Notes: a model not told the origin generated them from the letters alone. 64,000 nucleotides of DNA from Ypsolopha sequella (GCA_934047225.1 OW204000.1:12914001-12978000), one strand, 5' to 3'. Shown: positions 55,501 through 64,000, numbered from the stretch's first letter. Made by a program: numbers and translations.

Positions 55501-57519
55501 AAACACTTGTCAAACTCTGCCAAATACCTGTCGTTTATGTGTTTTTAGTTTTTACCTAATTAATATATGAAGAGATAAGATTATCCTCTATGTTACATTA
55601 TCTTCCATACAAAGGTTGCCTGAAAAAATCGCTTAAGCGATAAGACCGCCTATTGTACCCTCTCTATCAAAAATATTTTATAACTTCTTTTATTTCGGTG
55701 CACAGTAAAAAGTATTTATGTTATGTTGTATGAAGCTTTAACTTTTTAAATTTTTTCATAATAAGTTGACTGTCACAACACCCCCTTCTCCCTCCCACCC
55801 ATCGTTCGTTATCAACATAAAGGAGTACAGGGCTCCATTAGCTTTATTTCCCGCATTCTCTGTTCTTTCAATGTTTCCGCGACATTTAAAATGTGTACAG
55901 CAGGGGTGGCCAACCGGTCGATCGCAATCGACTGATTGATCGCGGCTATTAGTCCAGTATATCGTGGCATGGCAAACAAAAATGTTTTCCCTCGTAATAA
56001 AATAAAAATACTACATAATTGTCTACTGTTTCATTTAAAATTTCAAGAAGTATGTAATTGGTAGTTTCGTCTGTAAACAGTAGATCTTGGGTCTAATCAA
56101 GTTGGCAACCCCTGGTGTATGTACTTAAAATATCGCGCGTAAAATAAACAACCCAAATAGACAAATTCTTTACCCCGTTCTACTTCTTCGTCTCTAACTT
56201 TAACCTTGCATTAAGTCACTGCTTCATCCCTCTCTAGCAACATTACCTTGGTTTTTCCTACGTTAACTTTAATTCCTTTCCTTTTGAAGGTATCATCCAT
56301 TATTGTTACCATCTCCTGCAGCTCATCCGTCGATATAGCAAGGAAAACTTGTTAGAAGAGGTATTTAAGAGGCATCATCACGCGCAAGCCTACATACAAA
56401 CGCTGTTACCAAATTGTGGGGTGACTATGTAATGTTATTATAATATTTTAGGCTGAGTTATTATTATTATATTTTATTATTGTAATAATTATATTTTGGA
56501 AGAGCTTGTATGATTAGACTGATGGATGTGGAAGAGGCGAAAGAGGTGTTCTGGATCGTAGCAGATGGAAATCTGTAGTCTCTGCCTACCCCTCTGGGAG
56601 ACAGGCGTGAGTATATGTATGTACAAAAAGGAAGACGTTACTCGTCAGATTCCGTGATTGTTACAAGGAATGTCTACCTTATCGTAATTAATGACCTTCA
56701 GGGAATACGCCAGTATCAGTTTGCAAAACTAGTTCAATTAATCAATTAAAGATAACACAAACGTGACCGGGAGAGCATAACCATACTTAGATAAGATTTT
56801 ATCTCACTAAAAACACTCGGAATATATCGATTACTTATATTTTTGAGATTCAAATAGTTGTAAAGTAAGGAAGACGGAAAATTACGTAAAAGTTTTAAAA
56901 ACTTGCAAATAATTATAAGTTTAATGTATATCAAGGTTTTCCAAACCCCTAAAAAACATTTTCTCAAATACTATGTTTTTTTTGCTATCCTTTTATGTCC
57001 AAGATACTAACAGTTAATCGACAGCAACAATGAAACTTGTGGGTAAAACATGATTATTGCAAAACGGTTCACCTCAATAAATATTTTTGATCGGGATAGC
57101 CGACCAGTTTCAGCGGATTCAGACTGTCTTCTTCTGGGCGAGTGAAGACGTTCACGCGACAACGTTGCCAAACTGGCTGAGTGAGGCGCAACGTCGTCGC
57201 GTGAGCGTCTTCACTCGCCCAGAAGAAGGCAGGCTGAATCCGCTGAAACTGGTCGGCTATCGCGACCAAAAATATTTATTGAGGTGAACCGTTTTGCAAT
57301 AATCATCTTTTACCCTAGTTTCATTAGATTCGATAAGCCGTTACTACTTACCAAGACTATTCCCATTCTGGGTCAAGCTCTGACTCTGCGAGACAGGCTC
57401 AGCGTTGTCCACCAAAGTTGTGGTATCCTGGGAGTCTTCAGCGACCTCAGCGGACAACGACGCGAAGCGCTGGCTGCGACGACGAAACCGCATGTACACT
57501 ATCAGGCAGCCCGCAGATA
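43330..57519 (-). CDS. GPR155/anchor (LYCHOS) homologue, 3' six exons only
   Basis: Gene-level entry. GPR155 is a lysosomal membrane protein with a transporter-like half, a GPCR-like half and a C-terminal DEP domain; in mammals it senses cholesterol and signals to mTORC1. The Drosophila homologue is anchor. Exons: 57519-57352, 55491-55356, 53260-53068, 49641-49466, 47918-47793, 43522-43330. All have AG/GT borders and phases agree throughout, giving about 330 codons. Resemblance is clear in YVEIQFLDVAANYGQG, LFGLD, the CDQFITHHLDRC segment and the DEP domain. The N-terminal ten-helix domain should lie right of 57519, but the duplicated ENOX block occupies that space to the end of the window. 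Confidence 0.92.
43525..44089. other. GPR155 intron, nothing recognised
   Basis: AT-rich; 43695-43845 has an imperfect inverted repeat around GGGCCAAT...AATATT / AATATT...GGGCCCA, perhaps a decayed foldback element. Confidence 0.4.
44090..44636. mobile_element. TIR MITE
   Basis: AGAGCCACTGAGTGATGGC at the left end and its exact complement GCCATCACTCAGTGGCTCT at the right end, with similarity continuing to CTATGAC/ACTTATGAC. About 550 noncoding bases. Confidence 0.85.
44637..46983. other. GPR155 intron, repeat fragments only
   Basis: AAAAGTATCGATACTTACTC near 45387 and AAAAAGTATCGATACCGAAA near 45842 may be the ends of a decayed element. 46855-46925 is a third relative of the SINE-like tail at 29167. 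No exon fits the GPR155 phase here. Confidence 0.4.
46984..47217. mobile_element. foldback MITE
   Basis: AAAGGACATAATCTAGTCCT then CAAGCAAGCAGAATCCCAT, mirrored by ATGGGATTCTGCTTGCTTG then AGGACTACATTATGTCCTTT. Arms about 40-45 bases. Confidence 0.87.
47218..47792. other. GPR155 intron
   Basis: 47400-47640 is GC-richer and, reversed, resembles a moth LINE 3' end (AAGTTTCTTGCCCGTTCTTC). No gene. Confidence 0.4.
47793..47918 (-). CDS. GPR155 exon: linker and start of DEP domain
   Basis: Acceptor CTTCGGTTCAG, donor AG/GTACCT; 126 bases. Encodes VLPAIEDLSFETKHVCDQFI and THHLDRCKDAIAKDT, equivalent to the CQQFIHYHRDLCIRNI segment that opens the DEP domain in GPR155. Confidence 0.92.
48046..48420 (+). 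pseudogene. mariner transposase fragment
   Basis: In several frames: LTENWGMRELYGR then VPRLLTIEQKQRRDDVSVEW, then FLRRSVTVDETLVHHFTPET with the first catalytic Asp (TVDET), KEQSKQW, PKKAKTVPPAGKVMASVFW, and FIDYLQKGKTIN. This is the mid part of a mariner transposase. Stops and frame changes make it inactive, and it is cut off after about 48420. Confidence 0.88.
48807..49373. mobile_element. TIR MITE
   Basis: Left ATACAGTGTATTCCTCGTAC and AAGTGCACATCCG; the right end is the near-complement (CGGATGTGCACTTGTACGAG then GGACACACTGTAT). TIRs about 50 bases, interior AT-rich. Confidence 0.85.
49466..49641 (-). CDS. GPR155 exon: last membrane segments
   Basis: Acceptor TATGTCCAG, donor GTAAGT; 176 bases. 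ESGIYVEIQFLDVAANYGQG then LVMLILFGLD corresponds to the RLYVELQFFCAVFNFGQG ... FGLD segment of mammalian GPR155, the final helix before the cytosolic DEP domain. Confidence 0.92.
50571..51463 (-). pseudogene. retroelement C-terminal domain with CCHC and restriction-like endonuclease motif
   Basis: An open frame of 216 codons (51221-50571), with the same frame continuing upstream to about 51463 except for a stop near 51372. The order is KLWDEPLCEQIQKHLLYTAS, ASDLADRARLLATGERESG, then CRCGASVDQLGHHGLSC (C-x-C-x7-H-x4-C), then RPDGMTLIPW...VWDATCVDT. A CCHC followed by R/K-PD-x(12-14)-D is the arrangement of the restriction-like endonuclease of R2/R4-type retroelements. No reverse transcriptase is present here. 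The domain assignment is my reading of motif spacing; the parent family is not identified. Base composition is far more GC-rich than its surroundings. Confidence 0.6.
51464..52209. other. AT-rich interior of the TIR element
   Basis: No coding similarity seen; runs of short A/T repeats. Confidence 0.45.
52888..53044. mobile_element. foldback MITE, family B copy 2
   Basis: TTGGTGTCGATTCTGCGC ... GCGCCGAATCGGTGTTA, with GACTAACCTTATTTTGAGCG as in 42014-42187. It ends about 20 bases from a GPR155 splice donor. Confidence 0.82.
53068..53260 (-). CDS. GPR155 exon: Cys-rich loop and membrane helix
   Basis: Acceptor AATATAACAG, donor GTGAGT; 193 bases. DCACPPSQKSRCNTNNDGPC is a Cys-rich loop, followed by a charged helix and the start of a membrane segment (HTILIIYNLTMFI), equivalent to the RHIVLLMLL segment of human GPR155. 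Confidence 0.88.
53401..53795 (-). pseudogene. mariner transposase C-terminal fragment with 3' TIR
   Basis: Minus-strand frame 53790-53587: RVLFHQDNARVHTS with the second catalytic Asp, then LLPHPPYSPDLAPSDYHLFP with the third (the D34D spacing of mariner), then LKKHLGDLNI. Beyond a break, GYKQVAGQVEEVC and SRWRLCRK match the usual GINKLQVRWKKCVDLDGDYVEK-like end. The TIR (TTACGAGGGTGAATCCAAAA) is at 53401. The N-terminal half is missing. Confidence 0.9.
53882..54042. mobile_element. foldback MITE, family A copy 2
   Basis: AGCCGATTCTGAAGGCTTTA then AGTGCTGTCAAAACT, mirrored by AGTTTTGACAGCACTAAAAT then AAAGCATTCAGAATCGGCT. Better preserved than its relative at 22131-22275. Confidence 0.88.
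54259..54549 (+). repeat. moth interspersed repeat, compact copy
   Basis: AAAAACCGGCCAAGTGCGAG and TCGGACTC at the start, GACAGACGGACAGCGGAGTC inside, GGGTACGGAACCCTATAA at the end. The same consensus frames 24538-26035. Confidence 0.7.
54706..54980. mobile_element. foldback MITE
   Basis: Arms of about 75 bases, nearly perfect: left TTTATACAACTTGTAACAGA and GTGTAACCATATTTGAAGAG, right the complement. The centre includes a GCCGAGCGGC hairpin near 54837. Confidence 0.9.
55036..55223 (+). mobile_element. Helitron-like (Lep1-type) copy
   Basis: CCCCTACTTTAAATGCGAAA at the start; ends GCGGGCGAAGCCTCGCGCAA then AAGCTAG. Same body as 15721-15913. Confidence 0.75.
55356..55491 (-). CDS. GPR155 exon: Ser/Cys-rich loop
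   Basis: Acceptor TTTGGTTCAG, donor CG/GTGTGT; 136 bases. Encodes YGTITASPSPSRSASGCC and a Cys-containing acidic stretch ending HDIEDIATGI. The donor is fixed by phase: only the split Arg codon joins the next exon in frame, and an unspliced frame stops at 55298. Confidence 0.85.
55500..57028. other. GPR155 intron with LINE fragments
   Basis: Apart from the reverse-transcriptase fragment at 56211-56332, 56505-56600 (plus strand, GTTCTGGATCGTAGCAGATGG and TCTCTGCCTACCCCTCTGGG) is the end of another LINE. GGGGTGGCCAACCGG at 55909 and GGGTCTAATCAAGTTGGCAACCCCTGG near 56085 may be the ends of a small hAT-like MITE. No exon. Confidence 0.5.
56211..56332 (-). pseudogene. LINE reverse transcriptase fragment
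   Basis: About 40 codons on the minus strand: TDELQEMVTIMDDTFKRKGI then KVNVGKTKVMLLERDEAVT and a stop. This is the region after the catalytic box in RTE/CR1-like polymerases (LN..KTKVM). Both ends are missing. Confidence 0.7.
57029..57325. repeat. long near-perfect palindrome with GC-rich centre
   Basis: The left arm (57029-57167) and right arm (57189-57325) are inverted repeats around a 21-base loop (57168-57188). The outer ~55 bases are AT-rich (AATGAAACTTGTGGGTAAAA, CCTCAATAAATATTTTTG); the inner ~85 bases are GC-rich (GCCGACCAGTTTCAGCGG, TTCTTCTGGGCGAGTGAAG). Each arm read outward gives a 66-codon frame ending LNPLKLVGY.DQKYLLR. The codon choice looks unlike the surrounding insect DNA, but I do not recognise the protein. 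It starts 27 bases from the donor of a GPR155 exon. Confidence 0.92.
57352..57519 (-). CDS. GPR155 exon: end of a membrane helix and polar loop
   Basis: Acceptor ATATTCCAG, donor GTAAGT; 168 bases. SAGCLIVYMRFRRRSQRF looks like the end of a membrane helix with positive-inside residues, followed by an acidic, Ser/Thr/Gln-rich loop (EDSQDTTTLVDN, SQSQSLTQNG). It starts two bases short of a codon boundary, so an upstream exon is required. A long palindrome begins 27 bases past its donor. Confidence 0.85.
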
Positions 57520-57714
57520 CTGGAATATTATATTACATTTAACAACAAAAAATACCGAAATTGTAAATATTTATAATTAGTTTTATACCCGTGAGAAAAT
57601 ATTTGTGACTAGCTTTTCGCCCGTGTCTCTGCCAGCGTTTATTCAATCTTTGCCCCGTTTTCAGCTTGGGTTTATTTTATCGACACCCCTTATTTATAGC
57701 CCATATGTTGACCA

Positions 57715-58876
57715 GCCCCTCTATTTTGTATCTTTAGTTGCCAACTGGACTGGATGCCTATCAACAAAAACATAGATAAAAAACGGAATTCATGGCAACA
57801 CAGGAAGTTGAATATCCCTAAACAGTTGACATAAGTGTCAAGCAGCAGCTATTTTGTTTACGGCTGTTGTGAGTTGAAGATTGCGTGAACAGAAAAAAAG
57901 ACTTTTGGGAATTATTTTTGTCACAAGGTTTTACAGGAACAGGTGAGAAGTATTTTTTGTTTGTTTTGCCAAGCAAGAAGAACTTTGCATGGAGATCATG
58001 TGTATTCCATTAACTTCTTTCCATTCCTCACATGTGATGAGCAGCAAATATTTTGAGGTTAGGAAAACGTGATTTTAGATTTATTTTTGTAACTTTCTTT
58101 TGTAACGTAACAAAATTATACAATAAAGTCGTGGTTACATTGAAATCGTATAGTAAGTGTGTTTGTTTGTGTGTGTGACTTTTTTGTTCCCGCGGACCCT
58201 GTTTTGGTTTTTTTTGTACAGGAAAAGTCGGTATTCTAGCGAGCGGGCGAGTTAATAGTGATATCCTTTCCACTTTAAAAGTTGGCTTTGCTAAAAGTTG
58301 CATTTTGGGCGTTATATATAATCAATTCTTAATATTTTATTACAAATCCGGAGACTCGACTCTTAATAGTTGACTACGTAGAATTCGTTAGGTTTCTTTA
58401 AAAAAATCATTAAGGTTTTCTGTTAATTAATAGAATGTTACTGTAATTTGCTCAATATTATCATTAGATTTGATTTTTTTCAATGAATGTTTAATCTTTC
58501 TTTCAAAATTTCATTACATGGAATAAATAATTTTCCTTACATAAATTATTTTTTATAACAACCCGTTATTTTACATTAAATTTTATTCCGTTAAACAACG
58601 ATTCAACACAAGTAAAGTCGTGGACTTGAGGATATATAGCGATGATGAACGAACCCTTATAATTTTTTTTGTTACATTTTTGTAACGTTTTATTTTTGTT
58701 ACAATTTTGTTACCTACAAACATTTTGAAAACAAACCGTTTACACTTGAAGTGACGACACAGTTCGTAAATAGTTCAATACCCATTAACGGCAATTTTGA
58801 AAGTTCCGTTTTTAGCTATGATTTTGATGATAGGCACCTAGTCCAGTTGGCAACTAAAGATACATAATAGAAGGGC
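57715..58876. mobile_element. TIR element at the duplication junction (hybrid?)
   Basis: Left TIR GTATCTTTAGTTGCCAACTG at about 57729, right TIR the complement at about 58840-58870. From 57789 rightward it is almost identical to 4997-6073; left of 57789 it matches the left end of the element at 4623 only at about 85%, and lacks some 300 internal bases. Confidence 0.7.
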
Positions 58877-58952
58877 ATAAAGTGCTACATCAGAAAAATG
58901 GCACACAAAACATTTAAAACGTCATGAAATAAAAAGTGAGATCAATGCAAAC

Positions 58953-59099
58953 CTGCAAGAAAGCCGACATGACTCCAATAAGCTTAGCTTCTCCGCAGCC
59001 AGCCTCGACAGCTTCCTTGATGTGCACCTTAGAGTCGAGGTCGTCCGGCAGGGGTGGGGGAGGCGGCGGCTTCACTATCGGTTGTTGCGGCAGTGGCGG
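58953..59099 (-). CDS. ENOX exon, second copy
   Basis: Identical in length, splice sites (acceptor CGTTTCCAG, donor GTTTGC) and protein to 6144-6290; one synonymous change (GCC to GCT in EAKL). Its downstream neighbour on the minus strand is GPR155 rather than the last ENOX exon. If spliced to the next exon seen (57519-57352), the frame would shift and stop after five codons. Either part of a second, 3'-truncated ENOX gene extending past 64000, or an assembly duplicate. Confidence 0.85.
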
Positions 59100-59109
59100 C
59101 TGGAAACGA

Positions 59110-60118
59110 CCAAGAGTCAATTAGCATAGATTAAATTATGTTAAGGTGTTGATTCGAAAACCATTTCGAGATTTAGGTTTAATAAGCCGTATTTTCGAAG
59201 TTTTGGTCTAAAAACCTCATGATGATGAATATTTTTACGAAGAGGCTGCAACTTCCATTCGCCCTCGTGTGACGTCACTTGAGTAATGGCTGTTTAGAAA
59301 TGTGTCCTTTGCTATCAAGATAAATTTATAACAATTTGCTTCAGACTAATTTGACAGCTAGATGACAGATGAGTAGACAGATAGAGACAGACCACTTTTT
59401 TTTATAAGCAATCACACATCACAATCAGTGTAATGTCTAAAATTCTCAAGTGACAAGGTCATTGGACAATTCTTTAAAAAATCATGAAAAATAATGGTTA
59501 ATTTATATACCAAAATAATGAAAACTATGTAAGTACTAAAATGGCGTATATTATCTGAAAAAAAATTTTTTTTTTTTTTTTTAATTAAGCTACGGGAATT
59601 AACTACTTTCCTGTAGACCACAAAACGATTTTCTACGTCCACACGTATATCTTGCCGACGGCGTTTTAAGAGGATGGCCTACCCTAACTTTTTTTATTAC
59701 CCGTTCAGCACACAAGTCCAATGGCAAAGACCTTATTTGCTTTTGATAGAGGCGATTACATGTTGGCTCATTGGCCTCTTTTTCTTGAAACAACAAATTG
59801 GTGTGTTTTTAGGTAATACTGGAATATTTTGTAGGGAAAAATAAATTGGATTTAAGTAGAATCCCTTCATGTTTCTGTTACCTATTTTATAAAAAAAAAA
59901 CAAGTTGATCTCTTAACCGCGTTCTTGAAACGAACATTTGAAAACAAAAAAAAAGAGGGTGGAAAACATTTTTCTTTTGACCAAAGTATAAATCCTAATA
60001 CATTGTTTATAAGTAGAATCCCTAGATAAAATATCAATAAACCAAATATATATTTTTTCAGTACACGAATAGTCCGAATTTCTTCAAACGAATCCTCTAA
60101 AGTCTGGCATTGTTCATG
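59110..60118. other. copy of ENOX intron 6300-7311, no gene
   Basis: Matches the left copy with scattered small differences, densest just after the exon (59120-59250). Confidence 0.6.
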
Positions 60119-60126
60119 CTCTAGGC

Positions 60127-60435
60127 CAGCGTTTCTTAACCTTTTTTGTCCACGGACCCCTTAGGGAATCAAGCACAATTTTAAGGACCCCCTTAATAAA
60201 AAAGTAGCAATAAATTTCGGACCATTTATTTTAGTTCTACAAATTACAAAAAAATATACTTTTGCGTATAAAATACGTTAATGAAAAGGTTGGTGCTGCT
60301 TTCTTGAAACTAAATTAGTGATATTTGGGTTTATATTACTACTGAGATTATAATCTAGTAATAGCTTAATCTATTACTAGATTAGGCTGCGGACCCCCAT
60401 ACATATGTTCGCGGACCACAAGTTAAGAAACGCTG
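60127..60435. mobile_element. hAT-type MITE with perfect 8-bp target duplication (copy 2)
   Basis: Same insertion as 7320-7628: TIRs CAGCGTTTCTTAAC / GTTAAGAAACGCTG and CTCTAGGC on both sides (60119-60126, 60436-60443). Confidence 0.93.
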
Positions 60436-61110
60436 CTCTAGGCTCATGTACAGTCTTAACAAAAATAATGAGATTTTTAAATGGGTTTATACGTAGCGGA
60501 GCCCCTGCAGCCAGGATGATGAAACCAATGAGACGTATAGCGTAGTCCTTTCAATGCACCTAACGAGTTCAGTGGTAAGGGGCTTCAGTAAGCTAAAGTG
60601 GCAGCTCGATTTGTGACACAGAGATTGCTTAACCGCTAAATAAGGGCTGCTGTAAAATTTCGGTTTGACGTCATAACGTTGAATTACGGTAGCCGATTGC
60701 AACGCAAGGCAGAAAGGGTTACGGTACCGATGTTCAATAACGGCTACCGAATTTTTGCCTTGGCTTCGGCTCGTTTCTTTGTAGACGCAGCCGCGCGCAT
60801 ACGCGGTTTCGGCATTATTTGTGACACGCGCCCGCCCGCAGCCATTGTAGACTTCTAGGAGTGAGTAGGGCTGCCAACTTACAAAATTGGCCGGCCCGGA
60901 GAATTCGAAAAAAAAACTAAATTTTTATGAAATAATTATAGGTAAGTATCATCTATTTACCTAAGTTAAATTAAAAGGACGAAGTCGCCTGATTTCGGCT
61001 ACCGAAACAGATAACCAGTTAAATTAGAGTTAGAAGGATTTCGGTTCTATTAACCTGTACCGAAATTCGTACACAGTGATTAACCGTTTCAACGGTACTG
61101 TACACGCTAG

Positions 61111-64000
61111 TTACATGAAATGCAGAGCAGACGGGATTTGAGGATATGAGCAGACAGCATAAGAGTGTGAGAGAAACGTGAGTGAACTAACCTTTGTTCT
61201 GGATGGTTCTGGATGGTTGCTTTGAGCCGGCGAATGCGTCACGCTTGTGGCGTGAACATCCTGGGGGGGCCGGGGCTGCGACTCCTCTTGAGCTGAATCC
61301 AACGGCAGCCTGGCTAGCTTGAACACAGGTCGTCGCAGATTTCCATGGGCTGTGTCCAGATCCACAACTCGGATCACTCCATCCTTGCCAGGTATAGTGC
61401 GGAGAATTCTCCCCAACTTCTATTGGAGCGGAGGCAGGTCATCCTCTTTGATGAGGACCAGTTCACCCACTTGAGGAGGGGAAGAAGGGGAGAGCCATTT
61501 GGAGCGGGTTTGCAGGGTATGGAGGTAGGATCTGGACCAGAGAGTCCAAAAGCGCTGAGAGAGCACTTGAATGAGTTGAAAGCGTTTAAGAGCAGATATG
61601 GGTCTGTCGTCAAAAGACTGCTCAGGTAGAGCGGTGAGCGGACGACCAATAATGAAATGTCCGGCCGTGAGAGGTTCAAAGTCCGTAGGGTCGGATGAAA
61701 TTGGGCAGAGGGGTCTTGAGTTGAGTACAGCCTCAATTCGAGCCAAAAGGGTAGAGAATTCCTCAAAAGTGAGGTGCTGTTCACCTATCACGCGATAAAG
61801 TAGTTGCTTGGTGGATTTTACGTTTATTTCGTGCAGAGCGCCGAACCAAGGCCCTTTAGGCGGGTTCAGTAACCAAGTTATGTGCTGATTCGCGAGCTTG
61901 TAAGTGATTGCATCATTGTTTGACCTGAGGAAGTTCTGAACTTCAATGAGCTGATTTCTAGCACCTACATAGTTTGTGCCGCAGTCTGAGCGAATGAGAA
62001 CTGGAGTACCGCGACGTGAGATAAAACGTTGCAATGCCGCAAAGAACGCTTCCGTTGTGAGTGCAGAGACTGGTTCCAAATGAACCGCCTTTGTTGCGAG
62101 GCAAACGAAAATACAAAAGTACGCCTTTATGAGTTTCGCGTTCCGCAACGTGCTGGATTTAACGAAGAAGTGGCCAGCAAAGTCCGTCGTGATGTGACTA
62201 AAAACTGGCTGAGGAGTAACTCTGTCTACTGGAAGATCAGCCATGAGCGGAGCCTTAGGCTGAGCGCGGCACCGGAAACATCTAATACATTTAAACACGC
62301 GGTGTCTAATAATACGACGAGCGGACAGAATCCAGTACTGCTGGCGTAATATGGCGTGTAATGTGTCAGCTCCAGGGTGGCAGTGTATTTTGTGATAATG
62401 GTCTATGATGAGATCTACGAGCGGACTTGAGCTGGGTAGAATGAGTGGGTGTTGAGCATCATACCTAATTGACGCGTGAGAGAGACGACCACCGACTCTC
62501 AAGAGGCCGTCCTTTATGAAGGGCGAGAGGCGCTGGAGCCGAACGGGACAAACCTTATCAGTCTGGATACGATTAATGTCTTCAGCAAACTCATTGTGCT
62601 GAACAGAGCGGACCCAGTGCAACAGAGCGTCCCTGCGTTCATTAGCTGTCAACGGACCAGAGCGCCGTGCATCTGGGCTGTGCCGACAATTGAATATGAA
62701 CCTTTGAATACAAGCCGTCACTCCAACGAGCTTGTCAAGTGAGCTGTAGCGAGTGAGCAAGTTCAGATCGATATCTGGGGCTGCTATGTGTGCTGTTACC
62801 TTTTTGGGTTTAAGGCCTGGGAGAGCATGATGGCCTAGAGCGGGTGGCATCTTGGGCCAAGTGCAGGTAGGTTCTTTGAGCCAACTGGGTGACCACCAAA
62901 GGTCATGAGGTGAGAGAGACTGGGCAGACATGCCTCTGCTTGCACAGTCAGCAGGGTTGAGGTTCGTGGGCACATGCCTCCACGTATTGCTAGTTGAAGT
63001 AGCTGTGATCTTAGCCACTCGATTGGCCTCGAAAGTCTGTAATCGGTGAGGTGGGGTATTGAGCCATGCCAACACTATTGTGCTATCTGACCAGCATGTG
63101 TGTGTTTGAATGGCTATATGAGCTGACAGTTGGGCTGACACTCGAGTCATGAGCTGAGATAAAAGAGTCGCGGCTGACAACTCCAATTTCGGGATTGAGA
63201 GGCGAGTCTTGATGGGTGCGACCTTGGACTTGCCAATGATTAGGTGTACATTGACATGTCCAGTGGTATTGCGCTCATGAAGGTAGATAACGGCACCAAA
63301 GCCAGCCTCTGATGCGTCCGCGAACCCGTGAAGTGAGTAAGTAGACGTGGGCTTATACATACAAATGTGTCGAGGTAAACGGAGGTTTGAGAACTGAGGA
63401 AGATCCTCTGAAATGTGTTGCCACTCTGTGTGGACTTCTTCAGAGATAGGCTCATCCCATCCTATTTTCAGAAGCCAAAGCTTCTGCAGAAGAATCTTTG
63501 CGCGGAAGATGACTGGAGTAACCCAGCCATTGGGGTCATAGAGAGACGCTACTGTACTGAGAATGGAGCGCTTTGTGACTTGAGCATGAGTGGGCAGAGA
63601 AATGCGATAAGTGAACTCATCAGTTTGAGGAATCCACTGTATTCCCAGAACCTTAATGGAATTAGAGTCGGGACTGAAGTCAAAGTCCTTGGGCATGTCG
63701 CACTGGTCATCTGGGAACCGTTCAAGGAGCTGGGGCGAGTTGGAGGTCCATTTACTGAGCTGGAAGCCACCTAGGGCGAGTAACTCGATCAGATCGTTTT
63801 GGAGCGACTGAGCAGATTCCACAGAATCTGCACCTGAGAGAATGTCGTCCACAAATATTGATTTGCGGAGGACCTGAGCAGCGTGGGGGTAGCGATGACC
63901 TTCGTCATCAGCCAATTGGAGTAAAGTGCGGATGGCATGGTATGGGCTGGACCTTAATCCATATGTGACGGTATTAAGGGCATACGTGAGCAGGGGCTGG
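61111..64000 (-). pseudogene. BEL pol, C-terminal part with tail (copy 2), runs off window
   Basis: The frame is open from the window edge at 64000 (first Met 63915) to a TAG at 61420-61422. Unlike copy 1 it has no frameshift near 63917 (AATTGG is intact), so reverse transcriptase continues unbroken to the edge. It shares the FVDDILSG box, RNase H and integrase; the first integrase Asp is in ITTDFAGH and the second in IRSDCGTNY. The TAG replaces the Trp normally following DLPPLQ; after it the same frame continues to 61111 with the family C-terminus (KLGRILRTIPGKDGVIRVVD, RRPVFKLARLPLDS). So one nonsense codon is the only break visible in this part. Confidence 0.92.

Larger units (their letters stand above)
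57789..64000 (+). repeat. right copy of the long direct duplication (partner 4997-12254)
   Basis: Same order and orientation as 4997-12254: AT-rich block, ENOX exon, intron, hAT MITE, BEL tail and BEL pol. Lacks the hAT insertion at 8418-9606 and keeps the original BEL tail. Continues past the window end, so its true length is unknown. The translated BEL segments differ by nine of 831 residues by my count. Confidence 0.95.

Noticed and set aside
57069..57287. Two overlapping 66-codon genes on opposite strands
   Set aside because: They are the two arms of one palindrome. I report the structure and its odd composition, not two genes.

Overview
The window is nuclear DNA of an insect, most likely a moth or butterfly. 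Genes have introns with GT/AG splice sites, the sequence is AT-rich, and it is packed with repeats I associate with Lepidoptera: Helitron-like copies ending in a GC hairpin plus CTAG, the family carrying a 'gcgagtcggactcgc' type motif, mariner and hAT fragments, BEL/Pao elements and I-clade LINEs. I see no bacterial operon, CRISPR array or tRNA gene.

Two host genes run leftward on the minus strand. The first is an ecto-NOX disulfide-thiol exchanger (ENOX1/2 family): eight coding exons between 29468 and 6144 join in consistent reading phase and carry an RRM, a conserved middle region, a coiled coil and the start of the C-terminal region. Its first and last coding exons are not visible. The second is the 3' half of a GPR155/anchor (LYCHOS) homologue: six exons between 57519 and 43330, ending in a complete DEP domain and stop codon. 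Its transporter-like N-terminal exons are absent. A possible small spliced plus-strand gene lies at 30460-31079.

Layout: 1-3840, 3' part of a plus-strand BEL/Pao element. 4495-6073, foldback elements. 6144-29468, ENOX exons, with a second BEL/Pao element (minus strand, about 8300-14283) and many small inverted-repeat elements in the introns. 27083-28660, a decayed LINE in an ENOX intron. 32293-37103, an apparently intact two-ORF I-clade LINE. 37204-43290, repeats. 43330-57519, GPR155 exons, with mariner fragments, a Helitron and a large TIR element carrying a retroelement endonuclease fragment in its introns. 57029-57325, a long palindrome beside a GPR155 exon. 57789-64000, a direct second copy of 4997-12254.

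The main result is this direct duplication, about 53 kb apart. It carries a second, intact copy of an ENOX exon and of the BEL element. The left copy alone has a 1189-bp hAT insertion, a one-base frameshift and a replaced BEL tail; otherwise the copies differ by roughly 1%. The junction near 57.7 kb falls inside an inverted-repeat transposon whose left end differs clearly from the matching left end at 4.6 kb, while everything to its right is nearly identical. This fits an unequal crossover between two copies of that transposon, giving a tandem duplication that leaves the GPR155 copy seen here without its 5' end and the second ENOX copy without its 3' end. It also fits an assembly misjoin of two haplotypes at the same repeat. 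Reads spanning the junction would decide.
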